NCBI RefSeq assembly: GCF_011316935.1
Contig: NZ_WLYS01000001.1
Location: 62,001 to 126,000 of the forward strand
DNA: 64,000 nt
Direction: 5' to 3'
Origin: Sphingobacterium chungjuense
GTDB lineage: Bacteria > Bacteroidota > Bacteroidia > Sphingobacteriales > Sphingobacteriaceae
The notes beneath the pieces were generated by a model. The model searched no databases. It was not told the origin of the DNA and worked only from the letters and a program-made list of their open reading frames with translations. Positions within the stretch are counted from its first letter, which is position 1; each line of letters opens with the position of its first letter. Below are positions 47,223 through 56,713 of this stretch, in pieces. Made by a program: the position numbers and the translations under genes.

Positions 47223-47270
47223 TGTACGAAAATACAACTTTTTCTCGGCCTGCTAACCACAAACCATCCG

Positions 47271-47302
47271 GTTGTAGATTTCTCCGTTTATCCGTATTTT
47301 TG
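47271..47302 (+). promoter_or_regulatory. Promoter GTTG-N20-TATTTTTG directly before the HsdR_N-domain gene
   Basis: GTTG at 47271-47274 (consensus TTTG), a 20-nt spacer, and TATTTTTG at 47295-47302. The start codon at 47306 is only 3 nt further, so the mRNA is predicted leaderless. Confidence 0.6.
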
Positions 47303-47305
47303 CAA

Positions 47306-47776
47306 ATGTTCGCACCTATTCCACTTAATCTTCCTCCCTGCTCATTAAAACTTACCAAAGGAGAGAATTGCACCTATGTGTATGATGAGCTCAGGAAGAA
47401 AAAAATAGTGCTCACACCAGAAGAATGGGTACGACAACATTGGATTCACTACCTATATACCCACAAGAACTACCCCAAAAGCCTCATGCAAACGGAAGGC
47501 GGATTGGTGCTGAACACCTTGCAAAAACGAAGCGACTTGCTTATTTATAACAAGGCAGGTTCGAAAATTTTGTTGGCAGAGTTTAAGGCTCCGACTGTCA
47601 AAATTTCCGAAAAAACTTTTTATCAAATAGCGAATTATAATAAAGTTCACAAAATTCCATTACTTTTAGTCAGTAATGGAATTGAGCATTATTATTGTAC
47701 TATAGACTTCGATCGTAAGAATTTCACTTTTTTGGAGGAGCTCCCCAATTTTAAAAGCATCAGTCCAAGTGTGTAA
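47306..47776 (+). CDS. Stand-alone type I restriction R-subunit N-terminal-like domain
   Basis: 156 residues from ATG 47306. HSDR_N_2-type PD-(D/E)xK nuclease-like domain: RKKKIVLTPEEWVRQHWIHYL (shortened: IVLTPEEWVRQHW) and the catalytic-type string RSDLLIYN followed by LLAEFKAP (D...E-x-K). No helicase, methylase or specificity subunit is nearby, so it is not a restriction system. Conserved alone in Bacteroidota; role unknown. Divergent from holA. Confidence 0.78.
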   Translation: MFAPIPLNLPPCSLKLTKGENCTYVYDELRKKKIVLTPEEWVRQHWIHYLYTHKNYPKSLMQTEGGLVLNTLQKRSDLLIYNKAGSKILLAEFKAPTVKISEKTFYQIANYNKVHKIPLLLVSNGIEHYYCTIDFDRKNFTFLEELPNFKSISPSV

Positions 47777-47833
47777 AAACAGAAAATAATACGTAATTTA
47801 AAAAACACAAATATTCCGATAAAGGTTAAGAAT

Positions 47834-48532
47834 ATGAATATTGATAAAAACGAATTCAGAAAATATGCTATCAAGCATCATCGTATAGGCAGCCAACATG
47901 TTGATAGTTTCATAGGTCGTGTAGAAAGCAATATCCCGACCAATCTTACGCCTTACATTATTGAAGAGCGTCAGATGAACGTCGCACAAATGGATGTTTT
48001 TTCTCGTCTGATGATGGATCGTATCATCTTCTTAGGCGATGCCATTAATGATCAAGTGGCAAACATTGTACAAGCGCAGTTGTTGTTTTTGCAATCTACA
48101 GATGCGCAACGCGACATACAGATATACATCAATTCACCAGGTGGTAGTGTCTATGCAGGCTTGGGTATTTATGACACCATGCAATATATCGCGCCAGACG
48201 TCGCGACCATTTGTACTGGTATGGCAGCTTCTATGGGAGCCGTATTATTGGTAGCTGGAGCGAAAGGAAAACGTGCGGCATTGCGCCATTCGCGCGTGAT
48301 GATTCACCAACCTTCTGGTGGTGCACAAGGTGTGGCTTCTGATATGGAGATCAACTTGAGAGAGATGTTGAAGTTGAAAGAAGAACTATACAAAATTATC
48401 GCAGAGCACTCTGGACAAACGTATGACTGGGTCGAGAAATCCTCGGATCGCGATTACTGGATGCGTTCGGCAGAAGCCAAAGAATATGGTATGATCGATG
48501 AGATTTTGATGCCAAAAAAGGAAATTAAATAA
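47834..48532 (+). CDS. clpP: ATP-dependent Clp protease proteolytic subunit
   Basis: 232 residues, with an N-terminal extension of about 35 residues before the usual start. Catalytic triad S133 (GMAASMGA), H158 (RVMIHQP) and D207 (SSDRDYW region), at the standard spacings of 25 and 49. Forms the barrel that degrades unfolded proteins delivered by ClpX, whose gene follows 4 bp later. Confidence 0.97.
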   Translation: MNIDKNEFRKYAIKHHRIGSQHVDSFIGRVESNIPTNLTPYIIEERQMNVAQMDVFSRLMMDRIIFLGDAINDQVANIVQAQLLFLQSTDAQRDIQIYINSPGGSVYAGLGIYDTMQYIAPDVATICTGMAASMGAVLLVAGAKGKRAALRHSRVMIHQPSGGAQGVASDMEINLREMLKLKEELYKIIAEHSGQTYDWVEKSSDRDYWMRSAEAKEYGMIDEILMPKKEIK

Positions 48533-48536
48533 AAAG

Positions 48537-49787
48537 ATGAGTAAGTCGAACCAAAAAGATATACATTGTTCTTTCTGCGGTATAAGCAAAAGCGAGGCAC
48601 AGATGCTGATCGCCGGAGATGGCGCACATATCTGCGATCGATGTGTACAACAGGCTAGCGAAATACTCGCCGAAGAACTAAAACAACGCAAGAGCAAAAA
48701 CTTGCAAACGGTCTTGAAGCTGATCAAACCGGTAGAGATCAAGGAGCATCTTGATCAATATGTCATTGGACAAGATGATGCGAAGAAAGTAATTTCTGTA
48801 GCGGTATACAATCACTACAAAAGATTAAATCAACGGGTGGATCCAGATGAGATCGAGATCGAAAAATCGAACTTAATAGTCGTCGGCGAGACCGGTACTG
48901 GTAAAACGCTTTTAGCCAAAACCGTTGCCAAAATTCTTAATGTACCATTCTGCATTGTAGATGCCACGGTATTAACAGAAGCAGGTTACGTGGGCGAAGA
49001 TGTGGAGAGCATACTTACACGATTGTTGCAAGCCGCAGATTACGATGTGGCAGCAGCCGAGCGCGGTATTATCTACATTGATGAGATCGACAAGATTGCG
49101 CGGAAGAGCGACAATCCTTCCATCACACGTGATGTATCTGGCGAAGGTGTACAGCAAGCTTTATTAAAAATACTTGAAGGCACGAATGTTAATGTACCAC
49201 CGCAAGGCGGACGTAAACACCCCGATCAAAAAATGATCTCGGTAAACACGAGTAATATCCTATTTATCTGTGGTGGTGCTTTTGATGGTATCCAAAAGAA
49301 GATTGCCGACCGTTTGCGTACGCAGACCGTAGGTTACAAGATGAAGGATGATGAGCAAGACATCGATTTGAAGAACCTGTACAAGTATATTACGCCACAG
49401 GATCTCAAGAACTTCGGATTGATTCCAGAGTTGATCGGTCGCTTGCCGGTACTAACCTATCTAGATCCATTGGATAAGGAAACCTTGTTGAGTATCCTTA
49501 CGAAGCCTAAAAACGCATTAACGAAACAGTACACGAAACTGTTCGAATACGAGGGCATCGAACTAGAATTCGAGCCGGAAGTTTTCGATTTCATTGTCGA
49601 AAAAGCTTGGGAATTCAAGCTCGGAGCACGTGGACTGCGAAGTATTTGCGAAGCGATCATGCTCGATGCTATGTTTGAAATACCGACCAGCAAAGAATAC
49701 GAAAGCGAGAAAACGTTACATGTCACGCTCGACTACGCAAAGAAGAAGATAGCCAAATCGGATATCAAAAAGATGCAAGTCGCTTAA
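48537..49787 (+). CDS. clpX: ATP-dependent Clp protease ATPase subunit ClpX
   Basis: 416 residues. N-terminal zinc finger C11, C14, C33 and C36. AAA+ core with Walker A GETGTGKT (about 116-123), Walker [10 protein letters not shown], and the ISGF-like loop regions. Unfolds tagged proteins and feeds them to ClpP. The terminator begins 7 bp after its stop. Confidence 0.97.
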   Translation: MSKSNQKDIHCSFCGISKSEAQMLIAGDGAHICDRCVQQASEILAEELKQRKSKNLQTVLKLIKPVEIKEHLDQYVIGQDDAKKVISVAVYNHYKRLNQRVDPDEIEIEKSNLIVVGETGTGKTLLAKTVAKILNVPFCIVDATVLTEAGYVGEDVESILTRLLQAADYDVAAAERGIIYIDEIDKIARKSDNPSITRDVSGEGVQQALLKILEGTNVNVPPQGGRKHPDQKMISVNTSNILFICGGAFDGIQKKIADRLRTQTVGYKMKDDEQDIDLKNLYKYITPQDLKNFGLIPELIGRLPVLTYLDPLDKETLLSILTKPKNALTKQYTKLFEYEGIELEFEPEVFDFIVEKAWEFKLGARGLRSICEAIMLDAMFEIPTSKEYESEKTLHVTLDYAKKKIAKSDIKKMQVA

Positions 49788-49794
49788 GACATTC

Positions 49795-49822
49795 AACCCT
49801 CGCCCTAGTGCGGGGGTTTTTA
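49795..49822 (+). terminator. Rho-independent terminator after clpPX
   Basis: 9-bp arms AACCCTCGC (49795-49803) and GCGGGGGTT (49810-49818), with one G-T pair, then TTTATT. Confidence 0.65.
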
Positions 49823-49855
49823 TTCACATCATATTTTTAAAAATGAAAGGACTCT

Positions 49856-50680
49856 ATGAGCAAAACCAAAAAATCAAAACTTGAAAATTCACCGGTCATT
49901 CCCGGACTTAAAAGCAAAGAGGACATTGTCATCAACTGGCTGCCAAGATACACCGGTAGACCGTTAGAAGAGTTTGGCGAGTATATATTGCTGACGAACT
50001 TCTCTAATTACGTGAAGATATTTTCCGAAATGAACGACCACGCCCCTATTCTTGGTCTGGACAAACCAATGCAGACTTGTACCGCTGGCGGCATCACGAT
50101 CATCAATTTTGGAATGGGAAGCCCAATGGCGGCCACCATCATGGATTTGTTATCGGCGATCAAACCAAAGGCAGTGTTATTTTTAGGGAAAGCAGGTGGT
50201 TTGAAGAAGAATAATAACATTGGAGATTTAGTACTGCCTATTGCGGCCATCCGTGGAGAAGGAACCTCGAATGATTATTTCCCACCAGAAGTACCAGCGT
50301 TACCAGCCTTTGCATTGCAAAAGGCGATCTCGACTACGATTCGTGACCACTCTTCCGATTATTGGACTGGCACGGTGTACACTACCAACCGACGGGTGTG
50401 GGAGCACGATAAAGTATTTAAGAAATACCTAAAAGCGATTCGTGCCATGTGTGTGGATATGGAGACTGCTACCATATTTAGCGTAGGCTTCGCCAATAAG
50501 ATTCCCACCGGCGCATTACTACTCGTATCGGATCAGCCCATGATTCCCGAAGGCGTAAAAACGGCACAGTCAGACGTATCAGTCACTGCCAAATATGTAG
50601 AGAAGCATATGACCATAGGCATTGACGCGCTCAAACAGCTAATAAATAACGGGTTGACGGTAAAACACCTTCAATTCTAG
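49856..50680 (+). CDS. amn: AMP nucleosidase
   Basis: Splits AMP to adenine and ribose 5-phosphate. 274 residues, nucleoside-phosphorylase fold without the extra N-terminal domain of E. coli Amn. Motifs: GGITIINFGMGSPMAATIMD (shortened: NFGMGSPMAATIMD), FLGKAGGLKKNN, CVDMETATIFSVG with the substrate-site ME, and LLVSDQPMIPEG. This short form is common in Bacteroidota. Confidence 0.88.
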   Translation: MSKTKKSKLENSPVIPGLKSKEDIVINWLPRYTGRPLEEFGEYILLTNFSNYVKIFSEMNDHAPILGLDKPMQTCTAGGITIINFGMGSPMAATIMDLLSAIKPKAVLFLGKAGGLKKNNNIGDLVLPIAAIRGEGTSNDYFPPEVPALPAFALQKAISTTIRDHSSDYWTGTVYTTNRRVWEHDKVFKKYLKAIRAMCVDMETATIFSVGFANKIPTGALLLVSDQPMIPEGVKTAQSDVSVTAKYVEKHMTIGIDALKQLINNGLTVKHLQF

Positions 50681-50873
50681 CCCAGCACAATAAAACAAAC
50701 ATCTACCGCTCGGATGTATCAATGAACTTGCCGACAGCAAGTCGTTGATAACAATCCGTTTGCACTTTTTTTAAGCTAACCACCTAATCCTGAATTGCAT
50801 ATCTCATATTTTTCATGTAACTTAGGTTTCGATACACAGCGTATTCAACGCTTTATGTTTCGACCTGAACACA

Positions 50874-51734
50874 ATGAAAAGTGCGCTACTACTTGTATTT
50901 GCTACCATATTCCTGATTACTTCTTGTACAAAAGAGGAAGTAATAGCCTATTACCCCGTGGATCAGGATCTGGTTTTGCGCAACGTCAAATATGGTGAAC
51001 ATACATTGCAAAGCATGGACGTATACTTGCCGGCAAAACGAAGCGTAGATCATACCAAATTAATTGTATACGTGCATGCCGGGGATTGGTCATCGGGCGA
51101 TAAAGATGATGTTGGTCTTGATGATAATTCTGTGGGTCTATTGAAGGCTTATTTTGCAGATTATGCTTTATTCACATTAAATCACCGTCTAGCTACAGGT
51201 AGTAATAGCATAACGGCAAAAGATGCTGAAATGGATATTTTGCAAGCGATGGACTTCATTTACGAGCAAGCAAATACCTATCAGATCTCCACAGATACTT
51301 ACATGGCTGGTTTAGAGTCTGGCGCACAATTGGCTACCTTGTTTGCGCTCAAGAGCGCAGAAACATCAACACGAGTAAAAGGCAGCATTGCTTTTTCTGG
51401 CGCATTTGATCTATTGGCTATACATAATGAAGCTACTCCTGCTATGAAATACACTTTACAAGCTTACATTGGGGAAGCCCCTCATAATCAAGTTTCTCTT
51501 TACGAAAATGCGTCACCTATTCATTACATTTCTTCGAAGAGCCCATCATTTTTAATCATTCATGACACAAATAACTCTAAATATCCAATTAGTCAGGCAG
51601 AAGCGTTTGCCAAACGACTGATTGTTTACAATGTAGATCATGAAATCATCACATATGATAGCGTGAAAGACAGTATTTCTACGCCAGACATGGAAAATGT
51701 ATTTAACAAAATCAAAACATTCCTTGGCAAATAG
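50874..51734 (+). CDS. Lipoprotein with alpha/beta-hydrolase fold, catalytic triad replaced
   Basis: 286 residues. Lipobox LITSC gives the lipidated Cys18. The body follows BD-FAE/esterase relatives: MDVYLPAKR, YVHAGDWSSGDK at the HGGGW oxyanion loop, NHRL, ENASPIHYISSKSPSFLIIH. But where active members have GxSAG, here G146-L-E148-S-G; the Asp of HGTxD is N234 (HDTNNS), and the His is D266 (YDSVKDS). All three triad positions are changed, so it may be a binding pseudoenzyme at the envelope. S149 could take the nucleophile role only with an altered site. Confidence 0.72.
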   Translation: MKSALLLVFATIFLITSCTKEEVIAYYPVDQDLVLRNVKYGEHTLQSMDVYLPAKRSVDHTKLIVYVHAGDWSSGDKDDVGLDDNSVGLLKAYFADYALFTLNHRLATGSNSITAKDAEMDILQAMDFIYEQANTYQISTDTYMAGLESGAQLATLFALKSAETSTRVKGSIAFSGAFDLLAIHNEATPAMKYTLQAYIGEAPHNQVSLYENASPIHYISSKSPSFLIIHDTNNSKYPISQAEAFAKRLIVYNVDHEIITYDSVKDSISTPDMENVFNKIKTFLGK

Positions 51735-51942
51735 AAATTTCCCAATATTAATGTCAAATTTTCAATAATTCGCAAAGTTCAGGCCCTTTAATGATAGATT
51801 TCTAATCTTATTTTTATTTTTGTAACATGCTGAACTGCTTTAATAAGCAAAGTCTGAACCTTCTGTATGATCGCTACATCTATTCAGAAAAGGGTTCTTC
51901 ACGATTAGAAGGGATTGACAACATTTTATTTATTTACTAATT

Positions 51943-52944
51943 ATGGCTAGTAAACCTGGAGCTCCTACTCCGATGCAAAGGCTATTTAGGCTATTGCATC
52001 CAGAACGGAAAACCATCAATTACATATTTTTATACGCCGTGGTGATCGGCGTATTTAGTCTGAGCATACCATTGGGAATATCTGCTGTATTCAACTTTTT
52101 GACAAACGGCGCCATGTACAGCTCGACTTATATATTGATCGCTTTCGTATTGACAGGTGTCGTCGTGGCGGGCTTGCTATTGATAGGACAGCTAAGTTTA
52201 GTAGAATATTTGGAACAGAAAATTTTCCTACGTTCTTCTTTGGAGTTTGCCTATCGTTTACCCCGTATTCAACCCTCGGAATTGGAAGACAAAAATCCGG
52301 TCGAATTAGTGAATCGTTTTTTCGATGTCATTGTGATTCAAAAAGGAATTATCAAATTATTAATCGATTTGATTGCTGCTGCGGTGACCATCTTCTCTAG
52401 TTTGGTGCTATTATCATTCTATCACCCGTTGTTTATCGTGCTTAGTGTAGTCGTTATCGCACTTATTGCGATCGTAATCGCTATTTATTATCGTAATGGA
52501 CTAAGTGCGAGCATACAAGAATCGGAACATAAGTATGAGACGGTAGCTTATCTCGAAAATGTGGCCGCTAATATCGAGGAATATCGAGGAGATAAAGCGA
52601 AAATGCAAGAAATCATTACCGACACGGATATGATTACGGGTAAGTATCTTACCGCTCGAAATTCTCATTTTCGAATCCTTAAACGCTTCTTTAGTGCTTC
52701 CCTTATACTAAGAACCTTATTGTTTGGATCTATGCTTTTGCTCGGATCCTACTTTGTCGTAGAGCGACAAATGACCTTTGGACAATTTGTGGCTGCCGAA
52801 GTACTTATCGTACAAGTAGGCTATGCTATCGAGAAGCTTTTCACCAATCTAAACACGATTTTCGACATGCTCACGGGTAGTGTAAAACTAGGTGCAGTAA
52901 CAGATTTGGCGTTAGAGGAGGACGCTGTACCTTATGGCTACTAG
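51943..52944 (+). CDS. ABC exporter transmembrane domain without ATPase domain
   Basis: 333 residues. The fold matches the ABC type I exporter membrane domain: six hydrophobic segments (about 30-50, 62-85, 140-175 with two segments, 253-275, 280-300) and an intracellular coupling region. It ends at TDLALEEDAVPYGY, where relatives continue into the nucleotide-binding domain, and no Walker A, signature or Walker B exists in any frame nearby. It overlaps the HlyD start by 11 bp. It probably pairs with a separate ATPase or none. Confidence 0.8.
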   Translation: MASKPGAPTPMQRLFRLLHPERKTINYIFLYAVVIGVFSLSIPLGISAVFNFLTNGAMYSSTYILIAFVLTGVVVAGLLLIGQLSLVEYLEQKIFLRSSLEFAYRLPRIQPSELEDKNPVELVNRFFDVIVIQKGIIKLLIDLIAAAVTIFSSLVLLSFYHPLFIVLSVVVIALIAIVIAIYYRNGLSASIQESEHKYETVAYLENVAANIEEYRGDKAKMQEIITDTDMITGKYLTARNSHFRILKRFFSASLILRTLLFGSMLLLGSYFVVERQMTFGQFVAAEVLIVQVGYAIEKLFTNLNTIFDMLTGSVKLGAVTDLALEEDAVPYGY

Positions 52945-54295
52945 ATTGAGACCTGTAGATCCTAAAGTCGTTAACTGGCACGACTTAACCAAAGAAAGCG
53001 AGGAGAAACTGATCCCAAACCGCGGCCCTATATTTATTGGACGCGTACTCATGGTCGCAGGCGTTATATTCTTAGCATTATTGTTCTTGCCTTGGCGGCA
53101 AACGATTCCTGGGCGAGGCACCATTTCTGCGCTGAGGCCGGAAGACCGCCCTCAAACTATCCAAAACCAAATTGGCGGGAGAATCGAGCATTGGGCTGTA
53201 AAAGATGGCGACGAAGTCAAAAAAGGAGATACGCTTTTAGTGGTTTCCGAGATTGCACAAATGTATTTCGACCCTGAATTACCCCTTAGATTAGACGAAC
53301 AACTCGAAGCCAAACGCAGTAGCGAAGATGCTGCAGATCAGAAAATGATCGCGACAGAAGCACAGATCGCAGCATTGAGAAATGGGCTTCAATATCAATT
53401 GGAATCGGCAACAAACTCCGTTGAACAAGCGCGAAACGTCGTAAAAATTGACAGTGCCGATCTTGTGGCCACCAAGAGTTTTCTAGAAACCAGCGTAGCA
53501 AGACTAGAGCGCTATGAGCAAGGCTATCGTGATGGCTTGTTTTCGCTAACAGATATAGAGACGCGTCGATTGAACTTACAGAACGATCGCGCCAAAGTGA
53601 TTAGTGCAGAAAATAAATTATCCAATTCTCGTCAAGCTTATATCAATTCCAAGATTGAATTGAACAATATTCGTGCGCGGTATAATGAATCTTTGGCCAA
53701 AGCACAATCAGATTTGGGATCGGCCCTATCTACTAAGGCGTCTGCACGAGGTGATATCTCGAAATTAAGAAATGAGATCGCCAATATTGACGTACGCCGC
53801 GGATTGTATGTGGTGCGTGCACCACAAGATGGTTTTATTGTCAAAACATTGAAGGCTGGTATCGGAGAAACAATCAAAGAAGGTGAATCGGTCGCTACAT
53901 TACAATCCAAAAAACCAGTTCTGGCTGCCGAGATCTACGTAAATGCAATGGATGTACCGCTCATTGGGTTAGAGAATGATACACGCCTTCAGTTTGACGG
54001 ATGGCCTTCTATTCAATTTTCCGGATGGCCATCGGTTGCTGTGGGCACATTCGCAGGAAGTGTGACCGTGATTGACAAAGTTAGTAGCCAAAATGGTAAA
54101 TATCGCGTGCTTATCCGTCCAGCGCAACCTGTACCTCAAGGTGATGATGATTGGCCAATACAGTTACGCGTAGGCTCTGGTGTATATGCACGGATTATCT
54201 TAGGCCCAGTGCCACTATGGTATGAGATCTGGCGACAACTTAATGGTTTTCCACCTAGTTTGGAACAAGAACAAGGCGGACACGCCTTAGATTAA
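52934..54295 (+). CDS. HlyD-family periplasmic adaptor
   Basis: 453 residues. One N-terminal TM segment (about 32-53), then barrel-sandwich and long coiled-coil parts: GRGTISALRPEDRPQTIQNQIGGRIEHWAVKDGDEVKKGDTLL (shortened: GGRIEHWAVKDGDEVKKGD), the heptad-rich region about 110-280, and YVVRAPQDGFIVKTLKAGIGE. Links an inner-membrane exporter to TolC. Overlaps the ABC membrane-domain gene and lies 12 bp before the TolC gene, so the three form one tripartite unit. Confidence 0.9.
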   Translation: MATRLRPVDPKVVNWHDLTKESEEKLIPNRGPIFIGRVLMVAGVIFLALLFLPWRQTIPGRGTISALRPEDRPQTIQNQIGGRIEHWAVKDGDEVKKGDTLLVVSEIAQMYFDPELPLRLDEQLEAKRSSEDAADQKMIATEAQIAALRNGLQYQLESATNSVEQARNVVKIDSADLVATKSFLETSVARLERYEQGYRDGLFSLTDIETRRLNLQNDRAKVISAENKLSNSRQAYINSKIELNNIRARYNESLAKAQSDLGSALSTKASARGDISKLRNEIANIDVRRGLYVVRAPQDGFIVKTLKAGIGETIKEGESVATLQSKKPVLAAEIYVNAMDVPLIGLENDTRLQFDGWPSIQFSGWPSVAVGTFAGSVTVIDKVSSQNGKYRVLIRPAQPVPQGDDDWPIQLRVGSGVYARIILGPVPLWYEIWRQLNGFPPSLEQEQGGHALD

Positions 54296-54306
54296 TTTCA
54301 ATAATC

Positions 54307-55761
54307 ATGATTAGACTGATACTACTCATCCTTATTGGCATGTCGTCATCTGCTCGCTTTGTGGCCTACGGCCAGACAGATACTACCGCATCTTTGACGG
54401 AAGAATTTTCATTGCAAGATTTGGAAGATTTCTTATTCAGCAATCACCCGGTTTTAAAGCAAATTAACTTATTAAGCGAGTCGGCACGTGCTTCAGTAAC
54501 GCAAGCATTAGGCAAATTTGACCCAGCATTGTACGCTGATTTTCAGAATAAGTATTTCGGGGAAACGGATTATTACAATGACTGGAGCAGCGAACTAAAA
54601 GTACCATTATGGTTAGCGGGCGCTGATTTGAAGGTAGGTTATGATCGTAATGTAGGCATGTTTACCAATCCACAAAGTCGCACATCTAATAATGGTCTTT
54701 CTGGTATCGGTCTGAGCATTCCACTGGGGCAAGGGTTGCTAATTGATAGTCGCAGAAACACCTTGAAGCAAGCGCGCGCCATGGTGGAATATGCCGAGGC
54801 AGACCAAGTTCGTCAAATTAATGGTCTTTGGTATCAAGCAGTATCAGATTACTGGGATTGGTATTATGCCTACCGGCAATTTCGATTGCTCGAAGAAGGA
54901 GTTCGCCTAGCCGACACACGATTTCGCGCCATTAGCGCACAAACTGTTCTGGGAGATCGCCCACCGATCGACTCCGTCGAAGCGGCTATTACATTACAAG
55001 AGCGAGAGATGCAATTAGCTAAATATGCCATCGAATTTCGCAACAGAAAATTGATCTTATCCAATCATCTTTGGAATGCAGAAGAGCTACCGGTGGAGTT
55101 ACCAGATCGAGCCCGACCATCTGCCGTAAACATCAGTGATTTAGCAGCTGATGCCCAACTTTTATCGCAGTTATTGGAAGTGGCTGAACAACAACATCCA
55201 GAATTGTTAATGTTAGAAAGTAAAGGGCTACAGCTGAGCATCGAAGAACGATACAGGCGCGAAATGTTGAAGCCACGGTTGGATATTTCGGGAACTCTAA
55301 TTTCGAGCCGACGCAACTTCGGTGAATCTATACCATCCATTTACGACTTTAACTGGGGCAATTATAAGCTGGGAATGTCCTTTGCTTTCCCACTTTTCTT
55401 GCGCGGTGAGCGTGGAAAATTACGAGAAGTGCGCATTCAGCAAGATCAGCTCCGTTACGATCAAGTAATCTTAGGGCGTAATATCCGCAATGATATCAAT
55501 ACTACCTATAACGATCTCACAGCGTATACACAGCAACTGAGACTACAAGTAAAGAGTATCGCCAATCAAGAGGTTTTACTGGCAGGCGAATTGCAGAAAT
55601 TTGAGCTGGGAGAAAGCACCTTATTCATCATCAATAACCGGGAGACCACACTCATAGATATGCAGCGCCAGCGCGAAAATCTTGTAGCAGAGTATCAAAA
55701 AGCATTAGCGGGTTTGTATTACAAAGCTGGTACTCGTACTACAGAGCAGTATACTCCGTAG
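54307..55761 (+). CDS. TolC-family outer-membrane exporter channel
   Basis: 484 residues, signal peptide at about 1-22 (AYGQ). Outer-membrane efflux repeats (SLQDLEDFLFSNHPVLKQ; QRENLVAEYQKALAGLYYKAGT, shortened: QRENLVAEYQKALAG). Third gene of the exporter operon. It differs from the TolC of the RND operon at 40-41 kb. 444 gene-free bases follow to the next candidate ORF. Confidence 0.9.
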   Translation: MIRLILLILIGMSSSARFVAYGQTDTTASLTEEFSLQDLEDFLFSNHPVLKQINLLSESARASVTQALGKFDPALYADFQNKYFGETDYYNDWSSELKVPLWLAGADLKVGYDRNVGMFTNPQSRTSNNGLSGIGLSIPLGQGLLIDSRRNTLKQARAMVEYAEADQVRQINGLWYQAVSDYWDWYYAYRQFRLLEEGVRLADTRFRAISAQTVLGDRPPIDSVEAAITLQEREMQLAKYAIEFRNRKLILSNHLWNAEELPVELPDRARPSAVNISDLAADAQLLSQLLEVAEQQHPELLMLESKGLQLSIEERYRREMLKPRLDISGTLISSRRNFGESIPSIYDFNWGNYKLGMSFAFPLFLRGERGKLREVRIQQDQLRYDQVILGRNIRNDINTTYNDLTAYTQQLRLQVKSIANQEVLLAGELQKFELGESTLFIINNRETTLIDMQRQRENLVAEYQKALAGLYYKAGTRTTEQYTP

Positions 55762-56205
55762 CACGAGCAACCGTATGTATATTTCACGCTCATTTACAGA
55801 AGATTTGAATCGATGCGACACAACTTTTCGTGCACCTACGAAATAGTTGCTTCAAGAGCGCTCATAGGTAGCTCATATTGATGTAGTTTGCTCATACATT
55901 CTATCCATCGGTTTTCTTCGTTACAATCTGTGTTGTTGTCGATAAGATATGATGCGATAAATGATGACGCAAACAAAATCACATTCTACTTAAAAAAGTC
56001 CATAAAACACATTTTTTCAAGTAATCTGCTATAAAATTGCACATTTTTCACTAAATACATCAGGTTGAAACAAATATCATAATTCCCCTCACAATAAAAA
56101 CCTTGTAGCGTTTTGTCTACAAAAAAAAATATCAGCCCCAACTTTTATTAACAACTGTCTTAAAGACAGTAATATTACATTATAAAGCAAGCTAATATCG
56201 CACCT
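55762..56205 (+). other. Gene-free AT-rich stretch after the exporter operon
   Basis: No supported gene in about 440 bp. It holds the inverted repeat TTGTAG...CTACAA (56103-56122) and the palindrome at 56154-56170. AT-rich with A- and T-runs near 56121. No terminator hairpin with a clear T-tract was found right after the TolC gene. Confidence 0.4.
56154..56170. promoter_or_regulatory. 17-bp palindrome ACTGTCTT-A-AAGACAGT, possible operator
   Basis: Perfect 8-bp arms around one base, 36 bp before a 38-codon ORF. The size and symmetry suit a dimeric regulator. No T-tract follows, so a terminator is unlikely. Confidence 0.35.
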
Positions 56206-56322
56206 ATGATCCGTTATATCCAAATAGTAACGGCTAATAATGAAATACGCAAGCGACTGATGTCGTGCGAATTAAGCGTTTTATCCCAGAGAGGTCTGGA
56301 AACTGATATTTTTTATTCTTAA
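56206..56322 (+). CDS. Possible 38-residue ORF, unassigned
   Basis: Starts MIRYIQIVTANNEIRKR and ends ETDIFYS. Codon usage is plausible; no signal peptide. It may be a small gene or the remnant of a regulator start. Confidence is low. Confidence 0.25.
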   Translation: MIRYIQIVTANNEIRKRLMSCELSVLSQRGLETDIFYS

Positions 56323-56404
56323 CAATAGGAATTATTAGATAAAAAATGTGTGTTTTAACATCAAGAAATTATTAACAAATATTTAATTATAAAAGGTAAA
56401 TTTT

Positions 56405-56527
56405 ATGAATCAGAATCAACAGAACCAAAACCCACCAGTAGCGTCTCGTATTGGTGTTTCTCTTTACACATGCTATGACAACGACCATTTAAAAGGTATC
56501 GAGAATCTAGGATACGGCAAAAGCTAA
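56405..56527 (+). CDS. Possible 40-residue Asn/Gln-rich peptide
   Basis: Starts MNQNQQNQNPPVASRIG and ends ENLGYGKS, with one Cys (residue 23). The AT-rich run ending TTTT before ATG resembles strong local translation starts. No double-Gly leader and no modifying enzyme nearby. It sits between the ATPase-less exporter operon and the LuxR-type regulator, so an exported peptide is possible but unproven. Confidence 0.35.
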   Translation: MNQNQQNQNPPVASRIGVSLYTCYDNDHLKGIENLGYGKS

Positions 56528-56713
56528 CTATTTCTTTTCGACAAAAGTATTCAGTTTTTTATTTCAGAATAGTCATTCACTAGAGCTAATAAACTAACCT
56601 ACAATTACAAAATATGTTCACAGAAAAAGCTATCATACATAGGTCTTTCGAAGTAGCAATACAATCGGATCACAATGCTGCGCTTTTACAGAACCCACTT
56701 AACCACCATCATT

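Noticed and set aside
47306..47776. A type I restriction-modification locus
   Set aside because: No methylase, specificity or helicase genes are present; only a lone N-terminal-like domain.
50726..50742. Hairpin ACTTGC...GCAAGT after amn as a terminator
   Set aside because: 6-bp stem and no adjacent T-tract.
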